A stretch of 13,626 bases of DNA from Armatimonadaceae bacterium (GCA_030446525.1 JAUJNC010000166.1:1-13626), one strand, 5' to 3'. Positions 1 to 12,067 are shown, counted from the first letter of the stretch. Made by a program: numbers and translations. Notes: generated by a model not told the origin, from the letters alone.

Positions 1-813
1 GGGCATATCGAGGCGGCGCTCCGCCTTTTCGAGGCGGCGCTCCGCCTTTTCGAGGCGGCGGGCGACCACCGCGGGATCGCCTTCTGCCGCGCCATCCTGG
101 ACGTACTGGCGGAGGTGGGCGAGGAGGGTTTCCCCGCGCTCGTCGGATCCCACACGGGCTGCGACGGGCTGGAAACAAAAGAGGGCGCCGTGTCTTTCAT
201 GTTCGAGACGTGCCGCATCGATTTCACCTGGGACGACATGCCCGCCCAAACGCCGCTGTCGATCCAGCGGGTCTTCTGGCAACTCTCGCACCTGCGGAAG
301 TTCCTGGACCCTTCGGTGCCGGCTGGCGGCGGCTGGTCCGGCGACGCCGTTTCCTGCTCGTATCAGCCGCTTCGGGCGGCGATGACCGTGAAGAGCGCAG
401 ACGAGCGCGTCACGGTCCCCGCGGGAACCTTCGAAAACTGCCTGCTGACGGAGCTGGTCACGGCCGAGAGCGGCCTGCCCGACGACGCCCCGGAGAACAG
501 CAAACGAAACAACCGCCGGGAGTTCTGCGGCACGCGGCGGGCGTGGTACGCGCCGGGCGTCGGGCTGGTACAATTGCAGGTGGAGCGGGGCGACGGTTCG
601 GAGGCGCTGATCCAGCTGGGGGAGTACTCCGTGCCGGGCGCGGGCGGCGCCTACCTGCCTCTCGCCGTCGGCAACGCCTGGGCTTACGTCTGGGCGGACG
701 CGCCGGCCGGTTACGTCGCCAAAGAAGCGTACCGCGTCACGGCGCACGCGGAGGATGTCTGGTACCTGGAGCACTACGGCTATGTGAAGCGGCCGGAAGG
801 CCGACGCGCCTGA
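1..813 (+). CDS. 3' part of an unrecognised protein gene (start outside window)
   Basis: An open frame enters at base 1 and runs to a TGA at 811-813. The real start lies upstream; a GTG at 115 is in frame, but coding potential continues to its left. The first residues contain a seven-residue helical unit (EAALRLF) repeated twice, followed by a TPR-like stretch (EAAGDHRGIAFCRAILDVL). The rest looks like a beta-rich globular domain. Near the C-terminus, about residues 215-235 of the visible part, is a YLPLAVGNAWAYVW segment. Similar PLxxGNxWxY segments are common in uncharacterised secreted or lipoprotein-type proteins. I see no catalytic motif and assign no function. A strong terminator follows 72 nt after the stop, so this is probably the last gene of its transcript and separate from the signalling genes. 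Confidence 0.7.
   Translation, partial: GHIEAALRLFEAALRLFEAAGDHRGIAFCRAILDVLAEVGEEGFPALVGSHTGCDGLETKEGAVSFMFETCRIDFTWDDMPAQTPLSIQRVFWQLSHLRKFLDPSVPAGGGWSGDAVSCSYQPLRAAMTVKSADERVTVPAGTFENCLLTELVTAESGLPDDAPENSKRNNRREFCGTRRAWYAPGVGLVQLQVERGDGSEALIQLGEYSVPGAGGAYLPLAVGNAWAYVWADAPAGYVAKEAYRVTAHAEDVWYLEHYGYVKRPEGRRA
9..60. repeat. 21-bp tandem repeat, about 2.5 copies, inside coding sequence
   Basis: Two identical 21-base units occupy 9-29 and 30-50, and a partial third runs 51-60. Each begins CGAGGCGGCG and ends CCGCCTTTT. The length is a multiple of three, so the reading frame is kept and each unit adds the heptad EAALRLF to a helix. Each unit also contains a small inverted repeat (GGCGG/CCGCC). 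This is probably a slippage-prone in-frame duplication. Confidence 0.85.
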
Positions 814-884
814 CGGCGGGGGACGGGACGTCGGTCTTGAGCGTCGGGTCGTGTGCCGGCCATCCGCCACACCATACACGAAAG

Positions 885-920
885 GCCGCAGGGTGCTGCT
901 TGCACCCTGCGGCTTTTTTT
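885..920 (+). terminator. strong rho-independent terminator
   Basis: A perfect 12-bp G+C-rich stem (885-896 pairing with 902-913, GCCGCAGGGTGC / GCACCCTGCGGC) encloses a 5-base loop and is followed by seven T residues (914-920). It lies 72 nt after the stop of the left-hand gene and about 90 nt before the hybrid kinase start, so it separates the two transcription units. Confidence 0.93.
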
Positions 921-941
921 GCGGCCGCAGGAGACGTGCGG

Positions 942-969
942 TTGCCTGTCGAATGTCACCCTTTATACA
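942..969 (+). promoter_or_regulatory. candidate sigma-70 type promoter for the kinase operon
   Basis: TTGCCT at 942-947 and TATACA at 964-969 are separated by 16 bp and resemble -35 and -10 elements. They lie just after the terminator and about 40 nt before the ATG at 1008, the expected place for the promoter of the signalling operon. No operator is obvious. This is a by-eye match only, and spacing and elements are non-optimal. Confidence 0.4.
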
Positions 970-1007
970 GATCCCTTTTCTTGCGCATCTATGCGGGACG
1001 TCAGACA

Positions 1008-4758
<3,751 letters not shown>

Positions 4759-6054
4759 ATGCGCCGAGAGCATTGATCGCCGAAGACGACATCGCGAACC
4801 GCCGCCTGCTCGAGGTCACGCTGTCGCGGTGGGGCTACCAGGTGGTGGTCGCCGGGACGGGGCCGAGGCGTGGCAGGCGCTCGAGCGCGACGACGCCCCG
4901 AAGCTGGCGATCCTGGACTGGCTGATGCCGGGCATGGACGGCCCGGAAGTCTGCCGTAGGGTCCGGGAGCGGGCGGGCGTCCCCTACATCTATCTGCTCC
5001 TGTTGACTCCAAGGACCGCCGGGGAAGACGTCGTCGCGGGGATGGAGGCGGGCGCGGACGACTACCTGGTCAAGCCGTTCGACCCGCACGAGCCAGGTGC
5101 GTTTGCGCGCGCGGGCCAGCGCGTTCTCGACCTGGAGGCGGCCCTCTCCGCTCCCTGACCGAGGGTAAGCGGACCGAGGAGCAACCTGCGCCTGCAGAAC
5201 GTGCGCCTGGAAGGCTGGCCCGTTCCGAGCGGGAGGCGCACGAGGCGCTCAAGCAAGCGCAGGGCCATCTGGTGCAAACGGAAAAGCTCGCCGCCCTGGG
5301 TCAGATGGTCGCCGGCGTCGCGCACGAGATCAACAACCCGCTGGCCTTCGTCAGCAACAACGTCGCGGTGCTGCAGCGTGATGTCGGCGCGCTGCGCGCC
5401 CTGCTCGACCTGTACCGGGAGGCGGACGGGCTGGAGAAGAGCAGCCGGAGAACCCTGGGGCGGATCCGCGAGCTTTGCGACCGGATCGACCTGCGCTATA
5501 CGCTGGCCAACCTGGAAGAGGCGATGGTCCGCTCGAGCGACGGCCTGCTTCGCATCCGGCAGATCGTGCGCGACTTGCGAGATTTCGCGCGCCTTGACGA
5601 GAGCGACCTGCACGAGGTGGACTTGAACGCGGGCGTCGAGTCCACGGTGAACATCATCCGTGGCCTGGCCAGCCAGAAACAGGTCCGGGTGGAGACGGAG
5701 TTGTCCGCGCTGCCGCCCGTCGCGTGCTATCCGGCGAAGATCAACCAGGTGGTGATGAACTTGATCGCCAACGGGGTCGACGCCTGTGGGGAGGGCGGGA
5801 AGGTGACGGTCCGCACCTATGCCACGGGCGAGGCCGTGCAGATCGAGGTCACCGATACCGGCAGCGGCATCGACCCGTCCATCCGTGACCGTATCTTCGA
5901 TCCTTTCTTCACGACCAAGCCGCCCGGTGCGGGGACCGGCCTGGGACTCAGCATCAGCTACGGCATCGTTCAGGACCACGGCGGAACCATCGAGGTCGAT
6001 TCCGCCCTCGGGCAAGGATCACGATTCAGGGGGTCCGCCTCCCGCCAGGGATGA
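4759..6054 (+). CDS. receiver-histidine kinase fusion (REC, coiled coil, HisKA, HATPase), frameshifted in REC half
   Basis: The probable start is the ATG at 4759 after GGAGGAGG, by analogy with the receiver gene at 7233. The receiver has LIAEDD near 4778, the acceptor Asp at 4916-4918 ([11 protein letters not shown]) and VKPFDPHE near 5070. It needs frame changes near 4852, 5008, 5020, 5092, 5157 and 5185-5217 to be read. From 5218 the frame is clean: coiled coil, then HisKA with [10 protein letters not shown] near 5320 (NtrB/AtoS-like His box), N-box [12 protein letters not shown] near 5740, G1 TDTGSGID near 5855, F-box and G2 [10 protein letters not shown] near 5940. The last few residues before the TGA at 6052-6054 look shifted. 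No membrane segment is visible, so the kinase should be soluble and take its input through the receiver. It follows the hybrid kinase directly and is 15 nt from the next gene. Confidence 0.75.
4799..5143 (+). repeat. direct repeat copy 1 (receiver domain of gene B)
   Basis: This stretch is closely similar at DNA level to 7267-7612. Identical blocks include 29 bases starting GGCCGAGGCGTGGCAGG, about 48 bases around CTGGACTGGCTGATGCC and about 60 bases around GACGACTACCTGGTCAAGCC. The two copies encode the receivers of genes B and D. Differences include single-base gaps in this copy: GCCGGG against GCCCGGG near 4852, and GACTCC against GACCTCC near 5008. Confidence 0.85.
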
Positions 6055-6069
6055 GGACGGAGGTTTGTC

Positions 6070-7223
6070 ATGTCTCGGAGACACACTCTTCTGGTCGTCG
6101 ACGATGAGCCGGATGTCGTCAAAAGCGTGCAGGATCTGCTGCGCCTCGACTACCGCGTCCTCGGTGCGACGCGCCCGCAGGAGGGGCTGAAGCTCCTCGA
6201 CGAGCACGAGGTTCACGTCGTGATGAGCGACCAGCGGATGCCGGAGATGACCGGCGTCGAGTTCCTTCACCGGATTCGCGGTGCTCATCCGGACGTCATC
6301 CGCCTGCTTTTTACCGGCTACGCCGATATCCGGGCGGTCATCGACGCCGTCAACCAGGGCAGTGTCTATCGCTACGTCACCAAGCCGTGGGATCCGGGCG
6401 AGGCTGCAAGCGGTGATCCGTGAGGCGGTCGAACGCTATGACCTGATCGACGAACGCGACCGGCTGCTCGTCGGTACGCAGTGCAACAACCAGGCTGAAA
6501 AGGCGAACGCCGAGGCTCAAGCAGGCGAACGAGTTCGAAGGCGGCGTTCATCCAGGTGGCCAGCCATGAGTTGCGCACGCCGCTCACCATCCTGCTGGGC
6601 ATGACGGACCTGGCGGCCGCGACGCCCGGGCTGCCGGACGCTGCCGAACCGGCTGGACCGCATCCGCAGCGCCGGTAAACGCCTGCAGCATCTGGTCGAA
6701 CAGGTTGGTCACGATGCTGTCGGCAGGCCAGTTCGAACGGCCGCTGGAGCGCCGGCGGGTGGATCTGTCCGCGCTGCTGGCCGAAGCCGCGGAGGATGTC
6801 CGGCCGTTCACCGAGCCTGCGGCGACAGGCGCTCGCGCTGGACTGGCCCGCGGACCTCGGCGCCATCCCGGTGGAGGCGCCCAGGATACGGGACAGCGTC
6901 CATCATCTTCTGCTGAACGCGATCAAGTTCACGCCGGACGGGGACGATCACCTTGTCCGCGCGGCGCAAAGGAGACGGCGGGGCCGAGATCCGCGTCCGC
7001 GGGGACGTATCGACCTGAAAGCCTGCCGCGTCTCTTTGAACCGTTCTTTACGGCGTTCGACGTTTCGCACCACGCTTCCGGACATTTCGAGTACGGCCGC
7101 CGCGGGCTGGGTCTGGGGCTGAGTGTGGTCAAGGCGTTCATCGAGATGCACGGCGGCAACATCGAGGTGGAAAGCGCGTCGGGTCGCGGCACGACCTTCC
7201 TCATTACCTTGCCGGACGGTTAG
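6070..7223 (+). pseudogene. receiver-histidine kinase fusion, frameshifted; paralogue of the minus-strand kinase at 10895-12067
   Basis: ATG 6070 has a good GGAGG at 6059-6063 (6-nt spacing). The receiver (residues 1 to about 112) is clean: VVDDEPD, acceptor Asp in MSDQRMPEMTG, LLFTGYAD and TKPWDP, a receiver type also common in RpfG-like regulators. An extra G near 6402 (GAGGCTG where GAGCTG is expected) ends the frame at 6423. A second extra G of the same kind occurs near 6513. After frame switching, the kinase reads ASHELRTPLTILLG (near 6565), VTMLSAGQFE, an N-box HHLLLNAIKFTPD (near 6903), a damaged G1 region near 6990-7010, then LFEPFFTAFDVSHHASG and GLGLGLSVVK to a TAG at 7221. The intact paralogue allows residue-by-residue comparison. 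The protein would be soluble, about 385 residues. It is either an artefact of sequence quality or a recently inactivated gene. Confidence 0.75.
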
Positions 7224-7226
7224 CCC

Positions 7227-7231
7227 AGGAG
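7227..7231 (+). promoter_or_regulatory. ribosome binding site unusually close to start codon of gene D
   Basis: AGGAG at 7227-7231 is only one base from the ATG at 7233, far shorter than the usual 5-9 nt. Gene B has the same arrangement, with GGAGGAGG abutting ATG 4759. Ribosomes reaching the preceding stop at 7221-7223 may re-initiate, so translational coupling is the likelier mechanism. Confidence 0.45.
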
Positions 7232-7232
7232 C

Positions 7233-8872
7233 ATGAAAATCCTGATCGCCGACGACGATCCCGTCCCGCGCCGCCTGCTCGAAGTCAGCCTGGAGGTGGG
7301 GCTACGAGGTGGTGGTCGCCCGGGACGGGGCCGAGGCGTGGCAGGCGCTCGAGCGCGCCGGCGCCCCGAAGCTGGCGATCCTGGACTGGCTGATGCCGGG
7401 CATGGACGGGGTGGAGGTGTGTCGCAAGGTCCGGGAGCGCGCGGACGCCCCATGCGTTTTTATCCTGCTGCTGACCTCCAAGGACCGCAAGGAGGACGCT
7501 CGTCGCGGGGATGGAGGCGGGCGCGGACGACTACCTGGTCAAGCCGTTCGACCCGCACGAGCTGCAGGTGCGCGTGCGCGCGGGCCGGCGCATCCTCGAC
7601 CTGGAGGCGGCTCTGCGCGCCTCCCTGGAGGAGGTGGAGCGTGCGCACCAGCGCGAGGGCCAGATCGGCGCCAAGATCCAGCAGACGCTCCTGCTCGGCC
7701 AGCCGCCCCAGCAGCTTCCCGGCATCCGGGTGACTGCCCTGACGATCCCTTCGCAGCAGGTCGACGGCGACTTCTACGACTTCCTGACGCACAGCGCCCA
7801 GTGCCTCGATATCGTCGTCGGGGACGTCATGGGCAAGGGGGTTCCCGCGGCGCTGATGGGCGCGGCGATCAAGAGCCACTTCGTGCGCGCGCTCAGCCAC
7901 CTCCTTTCCACCTCCGCTCCGGGCACGCTCCCGGAGCCCGAGGCGATCGTCATGTGGGTCCATGCCGAGGTGACCGGCCAGTTCATCGGTCTGGAACGCT
8001 TTGCGACCCTCTGCTACGCGCGGTTCGATCTGCACCGGCGCCGGATCGTTTTCGTGGACTGTGGACACACCAAAACGATCCACTTCCGGCATCGTACGGG
8101 CACGTGCGCGCTGCTGGAAGGCGAGAGCATGCCTTTAGGATTCAGCGAGCGGGAGACCTACAGGCAGGTTGCCGTGCCGTTCGAGGCGGGGGACCTGTTT
8201 TTCTTTTATTCGGACGGCGTGACGGAAGCGGAGGACGCGGCGGGCGAACTCTTCGGCGTGGACCGTCTGGTCGAGTTCATCCGGACGCGCGGCCGCCTCG
8301 AGCCGGAGGAACTCATAGAAGAGGTTCGCAGGGCGGTCGTCGCTTTTTCGAGCTCGGAGACGTTCGCGGACGATCTGACGTGCGTCGCTGTCCGGATTGA
8401 AGACACCAAAAGGGCGCCCCTCGTCGCCCACGCGGAAAGAGAGTTTCCGAGCGATCTGGCCCAGCTGGCGCCGATCGGGGCGTTTCTGCGGGACTTTTGC
8501 CGGGGCGCCCCGTCGCCGGCTCTGGACGAGGACAGCCTCTCCCAGATCGAACTCGCGGTCACCGAAGCGGCGAGCAACATCATGAAGCACGCGTACCACG
8601 GCCGCACCGACGGGCGGATCTGGGTGGAAGCGGATCTCTTCGCGGAGAGCGTCTCCGTCCGGCTGTCTCACCTCGGGGAAGCCTTTGACCCGGCGGCGGT
8701 CAAGCCGCCCGCCTTTGACGGCTCACGCGAGGGCGGCTTTGGCGTCTACATCATCGCCCAGAGCGTCGATGAGGTGCATTATTTTGGCGATGCGCAGGGC
8801 AGAAACTGCGTCCATCTGGTAAAGAGCCGAGAAAACCGGCGAGAGGGAAACCGCCATGGAAATGGGCATTGA
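7233..8872 (+). CDS. HsbR-like regulator: receiver, PP2C (RsbU/SpoIIE-type) phosphatase, RsbW-like HATPase
   Basis: ATG 7233 begins MKILIADDD. The receiver (about residues 1-125) has the acceptor Asp at 7384-7386 and VKPFDPHE. It needs two corrections: CG missing near 7294 (LERWGY expected) and an extra C near 7500. From 7511 the frame is clean. A coiled linker (about 125-155) leads to the PP2C domain, whose metal-binding acidic motifs are all present: DGDFYDF, GDVMGKG, YSDGVTEAED and DDLT. The C-terminal HATPase of anti-sigma type shows ELAVTEAASN (N-box) and GGFGVYII. Its G1 box reads HLGEAFDP, with His (codon 8669-8671) where Asp is usual. Known proteins with this domain order dephosphorylate and phosphorylate a STAS partner in response to receiver phosphorylation; the partner is most likely the next gene, which it overlaps by 17 nt. 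The corrected length is about 546 residues, and the protein is predicted cytoplasmic. Confidence 0.87.
7267..7612 (+). repeat. direct repeat copy 2 (receiver domain of gene D)
   Basis: This is the partner of 4799-5143. It keeps the bases missing from copy 1 near 4852 and 5008, but has an extra C near 7500 (GACGCTCGTC against GACGTCGTC in copy 1). Each copy therefore shows where the other has lost or gained a base. Confidence 0.85.
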
Positions 8873-9194
8873 TAGAGTGGGTGACGTCGCGGTCGTGGAG
8901 CTGCGGGGCGAGCGCCTGGATGCGAGTATCGCCGAAGAGTTCAAGCGCGACGTCGCGCGCTTGCTCGAGGCAAACTCGCAGGTGCTCTTCGACATGAGCC
9001 ATCTGCGGTTCGTCGACAGCGCCGGGATCGGGGCTATCCTCTCGTGCCTGAGGCGCCTGAGCGCCGCCGGCGGGGACCTGAAGCTGTTCGGCGTATCGAA
9101 ACCGGTCCGCGGGGTCTTCGAGATCACCCGGATGCACCGGATCTTTGACATCTTCGACACGAAAGAAGAGGCCGTCCATGCTTTCCGGCCGTAG
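8856..9194 (+). CDS. STAS-domain anti-anti-sigma factor (RsbV/SpoIIAA/HsbA-like)
   Basis: A 112-residue protein, the standard size for a single STAS domain. It starts at ATG 8856, with GAGAGGG upstream at 8841-8847; an ATG at 8862 is also in frame, but 8856 fits the spacing better. The hallmark motif VDSAGIGA places the phosphorylatable Ser at residue 55. In partner-switching systems the unphosphorylated form binds an anti-sigma factor or another target, and phosphorylation by an RsbW-like kinase releases it. The 17-nt overlap with the upstream phosphatase/kinase gene makes that protein the obvious regulator. The gene also overlaps zwf downstream by 17 nt. No sigma factor or separate anti-sigma gene is in the window, so the final target is unknown. 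The frame is intact. Confidence 0.93.
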   Translation: MEMGIDRVGDVAVVELRGERLDASIAEEFKRDVARLLEANSQVLFDMSHLRFVDSAGIGAILSCLRRLSAAGGDLKLFGVSKPVRGVFEITRMHRIFDIFDTKEEAVHAFRP

Positions 9195-10824
9195 CGAGGA
9201 TATCATCTACGAAGCGGGCGAGACCACACCGGGCCTGCCCGGGGGCGCCGGGGCGGCGCCGACCGTCACCGCCGGGTACCCTCTGGGTGCGGAAGGGGCG
9301 GAGCTGGCCGGGCCTCTCTTGCTGCGGCCGCAGGAACCGTGCGCCTTCGTCATCTTCGGCGCCAGCGGCGACCTGACCGGCCGGAAGCTGATCCCCGCGC
9401 TGTATAACCTTTCGTGCCAGGATCTGCTGCCGGCCGGGTTTGCCGTTCTCGGCTTCGCGATCACGCCCCACGACGACGACAGCTTCCGGGACCAGATGCG
9501 CCAGCGGGTGACGACGTCGGCGGAGGTGCTCCTTTTCCGCAAGAAGCTGTGGGACGAGTTCGCGCCCTCCCTGCACTACCTCCCGGCGGACTTCGAGAGC
9601 CCGGGAGGGTACCGGGAGCTTGCCAGGCGCCTGCGCGAGATGGACCAAGAGCACGGCACGGGCGGCAACCGCCTCTTTTACCTCGCGACCTCGCCCGACT
9701 TCTACGAACCCATCATCCGGAACCTGGGGGAGCACGGCCTGGTCAACCGTCAGGGCGGCGCGGGAGGCTGGACGCGCGTCATCGTCGAGAAGCCGTTCGG
9801 GCGCGACCTGCAGAGCGCGCGGCGGCTGGGCGGCGTGGTCCACGACGTATTCCGCGAGGACCAGGTTTTTCGCATCGACCACTACCTGGGCAAGGAGACC
9901 GTCCAGAACATCCTCGCATTCCGGTTTGCCAACGCGATCATCGAGCCGATCTGGGACCGCCGCTACGTCGATCACGTGCAGATAACCGCGGCCGAGTCCC
10001 TGGGCGTCGAGCACCGGGGCGGCTACTACGACGGGGCGGGCTGCCTGCGCGACATGTTCCAGAACCACCTGCTGCAGCTGCTGGCCCTGGTGGCCATGGA
10101 CCCGCCGGTGCGCTACGGCAGCCAGTCCGTGCGCGACCGCAAGGCGGACGTTTTGCGCGCCATCCTGCCGATCGACGCGGAGGGCGTGGCACAGGTGGCG
10201 GTGCGCGGCCAGTACGGGCCGGGCGAGATCGGCGGAGCGCCGGTGCCCGGCTACCGCCACGAGCCGGACGTTGCCGGGGACTCGCAGACGGAGACCTTCG
10301 CCGCGCTCAAGCTGATGGTGGACAATTGGCGCTGGGCCGACGTGCCGTTCTACCTGCGCTCGGGCAAGCGGATGCCGAAGAAGCGGACCGAGATCGCCAT
10401 CCAGTTCAAGCGCGTGCCGCACCTGTTCTTCCACCGGACGCCGCAGGACCAGATCGAGCCGAACGTGCTCACGATCCGGATCCAGCCGGACGAGGGCATC
10501 TCGCTCAAGCTCGGCGCCAAGGCGCCGGGGCCCAAGATGCACATGTGCCAGGTACAGATGAGCTTTTCCTACAGCGCGGCCCTGGGCGAGTTCCCGGCCA
10601 CCGCCTACGAGACGCTGCTGCTCGACGCGATGGAGGGGGACCCCACGCTGTTCAACCGCAGCGACGCGGTCGAGCTTTCGTGGCAGGTCCTGGGACCGGT
10701 GCTGGAGGCCTGGCAGCCCGCGCGCCCGCCGACCCCCTTGCCCGACTACGCGGCCGGTACCTGGGGACCCGCCGCCGCGGACGCCCTGCTCGCCCGGGAC
10801 GGCCGCGCCTGGAGAAACGACTGA
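9178..10824 (+). CDS. zwf: glucose-6-phosphate 1-dehydrogenase
   Basis: This enzyme oxidises glucose 6-phosphate to 6-phosphogluconolactone with NAD(P)+, the entry step of the oxidative pentose phosphate (and Entner-Doudoroff) route in the cytoplasm. At 548 residues it is slightly long because of a low-complexity N-terminal extension of about 50 residues. Visible motifs are the nucleotide-binding [10 protein letters not shown] (61-70), VEKPFGRD with Lys205, the signature RIDHYLGKE with Asp234-His235, and DMFQNHLLQ with the catalytic His297. It also has the usual C-terminal segment ending in GRAWRND. ATG 9178 is preceded by AGAAGAGG at 9164-9171 (6-nt spacing), better than the TTG at 9145. It overlaps the STAS gene by 17 nt and so is probably translated in concert with it. 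The frame is fully intact. No opcA, pgl or gnd gene is adjacent in the window. Confidence 0.97.
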   Translation: MLSGRSEDIIYEAGETTPGLPGGAGAAPTVTAGYPLGAEGAELAGPLLLRPQEPCAFVIFGASGDLTGRKLIPALYNLSCQDLLPAGFAVLGFAITPHDDDSFRDQMRQRVTTSAEVLLFRKKLWDEFAPSLHYLPADFESPGGYRELARRLREMDQEHGTGGNRLFYLATSPDFYEPIIRNLGEHGLVNRQGGAGGWTRVIVEKPFGRDLQSARRLGGVVHDVFREDQVFRIDHYLGKETVQNILAFRFANAIIEPIWDRRYVDHVQITAAESLGVEHRGGYYDGAGCLRDMFQNHLLQLLALVAMDPPVRYGSQSVRDRKADVLRAILPIDAEGVAQVAVRGQYGPGEIGGAPVPGYRHEPDVAGDSQTETFAALKLMVDNWRWADVPFYLRSGKRMPKKRTEIAIQFKRVPHLFFHRTPQDQIEPNVLTIRIQPDEGISLKLGAKAPGPKMHMCQVQMSFSYSAALGEFPATAYETLLLDAMEGDPTLFNRSDAVELSWQVLGPVLEAWQPARPPTPLPDYAAGTWGPAAADALLARDGRAWRND

Positions 10825-10894
10825 CGGAGCCGCCGGAGCAGACACACGATGAAGGTACCGGATCGAGGTCTGCCTGGGGACAGCTGGGACGAGT
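10825..10894. other. 70-nt gap between convergent genes
   Basis: This is the space between the zwf stop and the end of the minus-strand kinase gene. I see no convincing stem with a T-run on either strand, so termination of the two convergent transcripts is not explained by a visible intrinsic terminator. Confidence 0.5.
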
Positions 10895-12067
10895 TCAGGA
10901 CGGCGACACGGTGGACAGGCTTTCCGGCAAGGTGATGAGGAAGGTCGTCCCACTGCCCACCTCGGTCGGCGCGGCGATCGTGCCGCCGTGCATCTCGACG
11001 ATGTCCTTGACCACGCTTAGCCCCAGGCCGATCCCTTTGCTTTTATATTCGAAACGGCCGGACGCATGATGCGCGACGTCGAACCCGGCGAAGAACGGTT
11101 CGAAGATATGCGGCAGGACGGCGGGGTCGATGCCCGTGCCCGTGTCGCCGACGTGGATCTCGGCCCCGCCACCTTCTGTCCGCCGCGCCCAGACCGTAAT
11201 GGTTCCCTCGTCGGGTGTGAACTTGATCGCGTTCAAAAGCAGGTGGTTGAGGCAGTCCCGTATCTTCGCGGCGTCGACGGCGATCCTGCCCAGGTCTTCG
11301 GCCCAGTGGGGATAGTCCTCGACCAGCGTTTGCCGCCGCTTCTGGATCAACGGACGGACGTCATCGAGGGCCGTCGCCAGCAGGCTCGACAGGTTGGTAT
11401 AGCGGGGCTCCAGCTTCTGCTGGAACTGGCCCGCCTGAAGCATCGTGATGATCTGCTCCATCACATCCTGCAGGCGCTGGCTGGAGTGGTGCAGGCTAGC
11501 GACCCACTCCAGCACAGGCAGGGGCAGGTCGGGCATTTCGGAAAGGAACTGTGCTGTCCCCGCCACGATGGTGACGGGCGTGCGCAGTTCGTGGCTGGCC
11601 ACCTCGATAAAGGCGAGCTTCAGATTGTTGGCCTTTTCCAGTTCTTCGTTTTTCTTCCTCAGTTCGACGAGCAGGCGCTGGCGTTCCGCCGCGAGCTCGT
11701 ACCGATCCACGGCGCCCCGGATCAAGCTTTGAAGCTCGTCGGGGTTCCACGGCTTGGGGATGTAGCGGTACACGTGGCCCTGGTTGATGGCGTCGATGAC
11801 CGCTTTCATGTCCGCGTAGCCCGTGAACAGGAGGCGGACCGCTTCGGGGTACTCGTCACGAACCCGGCGAAGGAACTCTACGCCCGTCATCTCCGGCATC
11901 CGCTGGTCGCTCATCACGACGTGGACCTCCTCGCTGCGCAGGAGCTTCAGCCCTTCCTCGGCGCGGGTCGCTCCCAGCACCCGGTAGTCCAGGCGCAGCA
12001 GGTCTTGGACGCTCTTCACCACGTCCGGTTCATCGTCAACTACCAAAACTGTGTGTCGCTCAGCCAT
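10895..12067 (-). CDS. receiver-histidine kinase fusion (REC, HisKA, HATPase), intact
   Basis: A 390-residue soluble protein. I chose ATG 12067 (MAERHTVLVVDDEPD) because GGAG lies 8 nt upstream and the paralogue at 6070 begins at the same point; an ATG at 12094 would add nine residues. The receiver spans about 1-115, with acidic DDEPD, acceptor Asp54 in MSDQRMPEMTG, LLFTGYAD and Lys105 in PKPWNPDEL. A short coiled coil (about 125-148) leads to HisKA with His159 in ASHELRTPVT. The HATPase has N-box LNHLLLNAIKFTP (about 273-285), G1 GDTGTGID (306-314), the F-box region IFEPFF and G2 KGIGLGLSVVK. It is strongly similar in protein sequence, but only moderately in DNA, to 6070-7223, so the duplication is not recent. 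It converges on zwf. Having the receiver on the input side suggests control by an upstream kinase or HPt. No membrane segment is visible. Confidence 0.93.
   Translation of the reverse strand: MAERHTVLVVDDEPDVVKSVQDLLRLDYRVLGATRAEEGLKLLRSEEVHVVMSDQRMPEMTGVEFLRRVRDEYPEAVRLLFTGYADMKAVIDAINQGHVYRYIPKPWNPDELQSLIRGAVDRYELAAERQRLLVELRKKNEELEKANNLKLAFIEVASHELRTPVTIVAGTAQFLSEMPDLPLPVLEWVASLHHSSQRLQDVMEQIITMLQAGQFQQKLEPRYTNLSSLLATALDDVRPLIQKRRQTLVEDYPHWAEDLGRIAVDAAKIRDCLNHLLLNAIKFTPDEGTITVWARRTEGGGAEIHVGDTGTGIDPAVLPHIFEPFFAGFDVAHHASGRFEYKSKGIGLGLSVVKDIVEMHGGTIAAPTEVGSGTTFLITLPESLSTVSPS

Noticed and set aside
10849..10935. 28-codon plus-strand frame (MKVPDRGLPGDSW...) after zwf
   Set aside because: No clear ribosome site, runs into the end of the convergent gene, and no family is recognised. 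It could be a truncated gene start, but there is no support.
9124..10953. 609-codon open frame on the minus strand across zwf
   Set aside because: It lies opposite an intact zwf with all family motifs. The product is Arg/Val/His/Leu-rich low-complexity sequence with no domain, as expected for the antisense of a G+C-rich gene.
9414..11069. 551-codon plus-strand open frame overlapping zwf in another frame
   Set aside because: The translation is Arg/Ala/Gly/Pro-rich without motifs; it is a shadow frame of zwf and of the antisense of the next gene.
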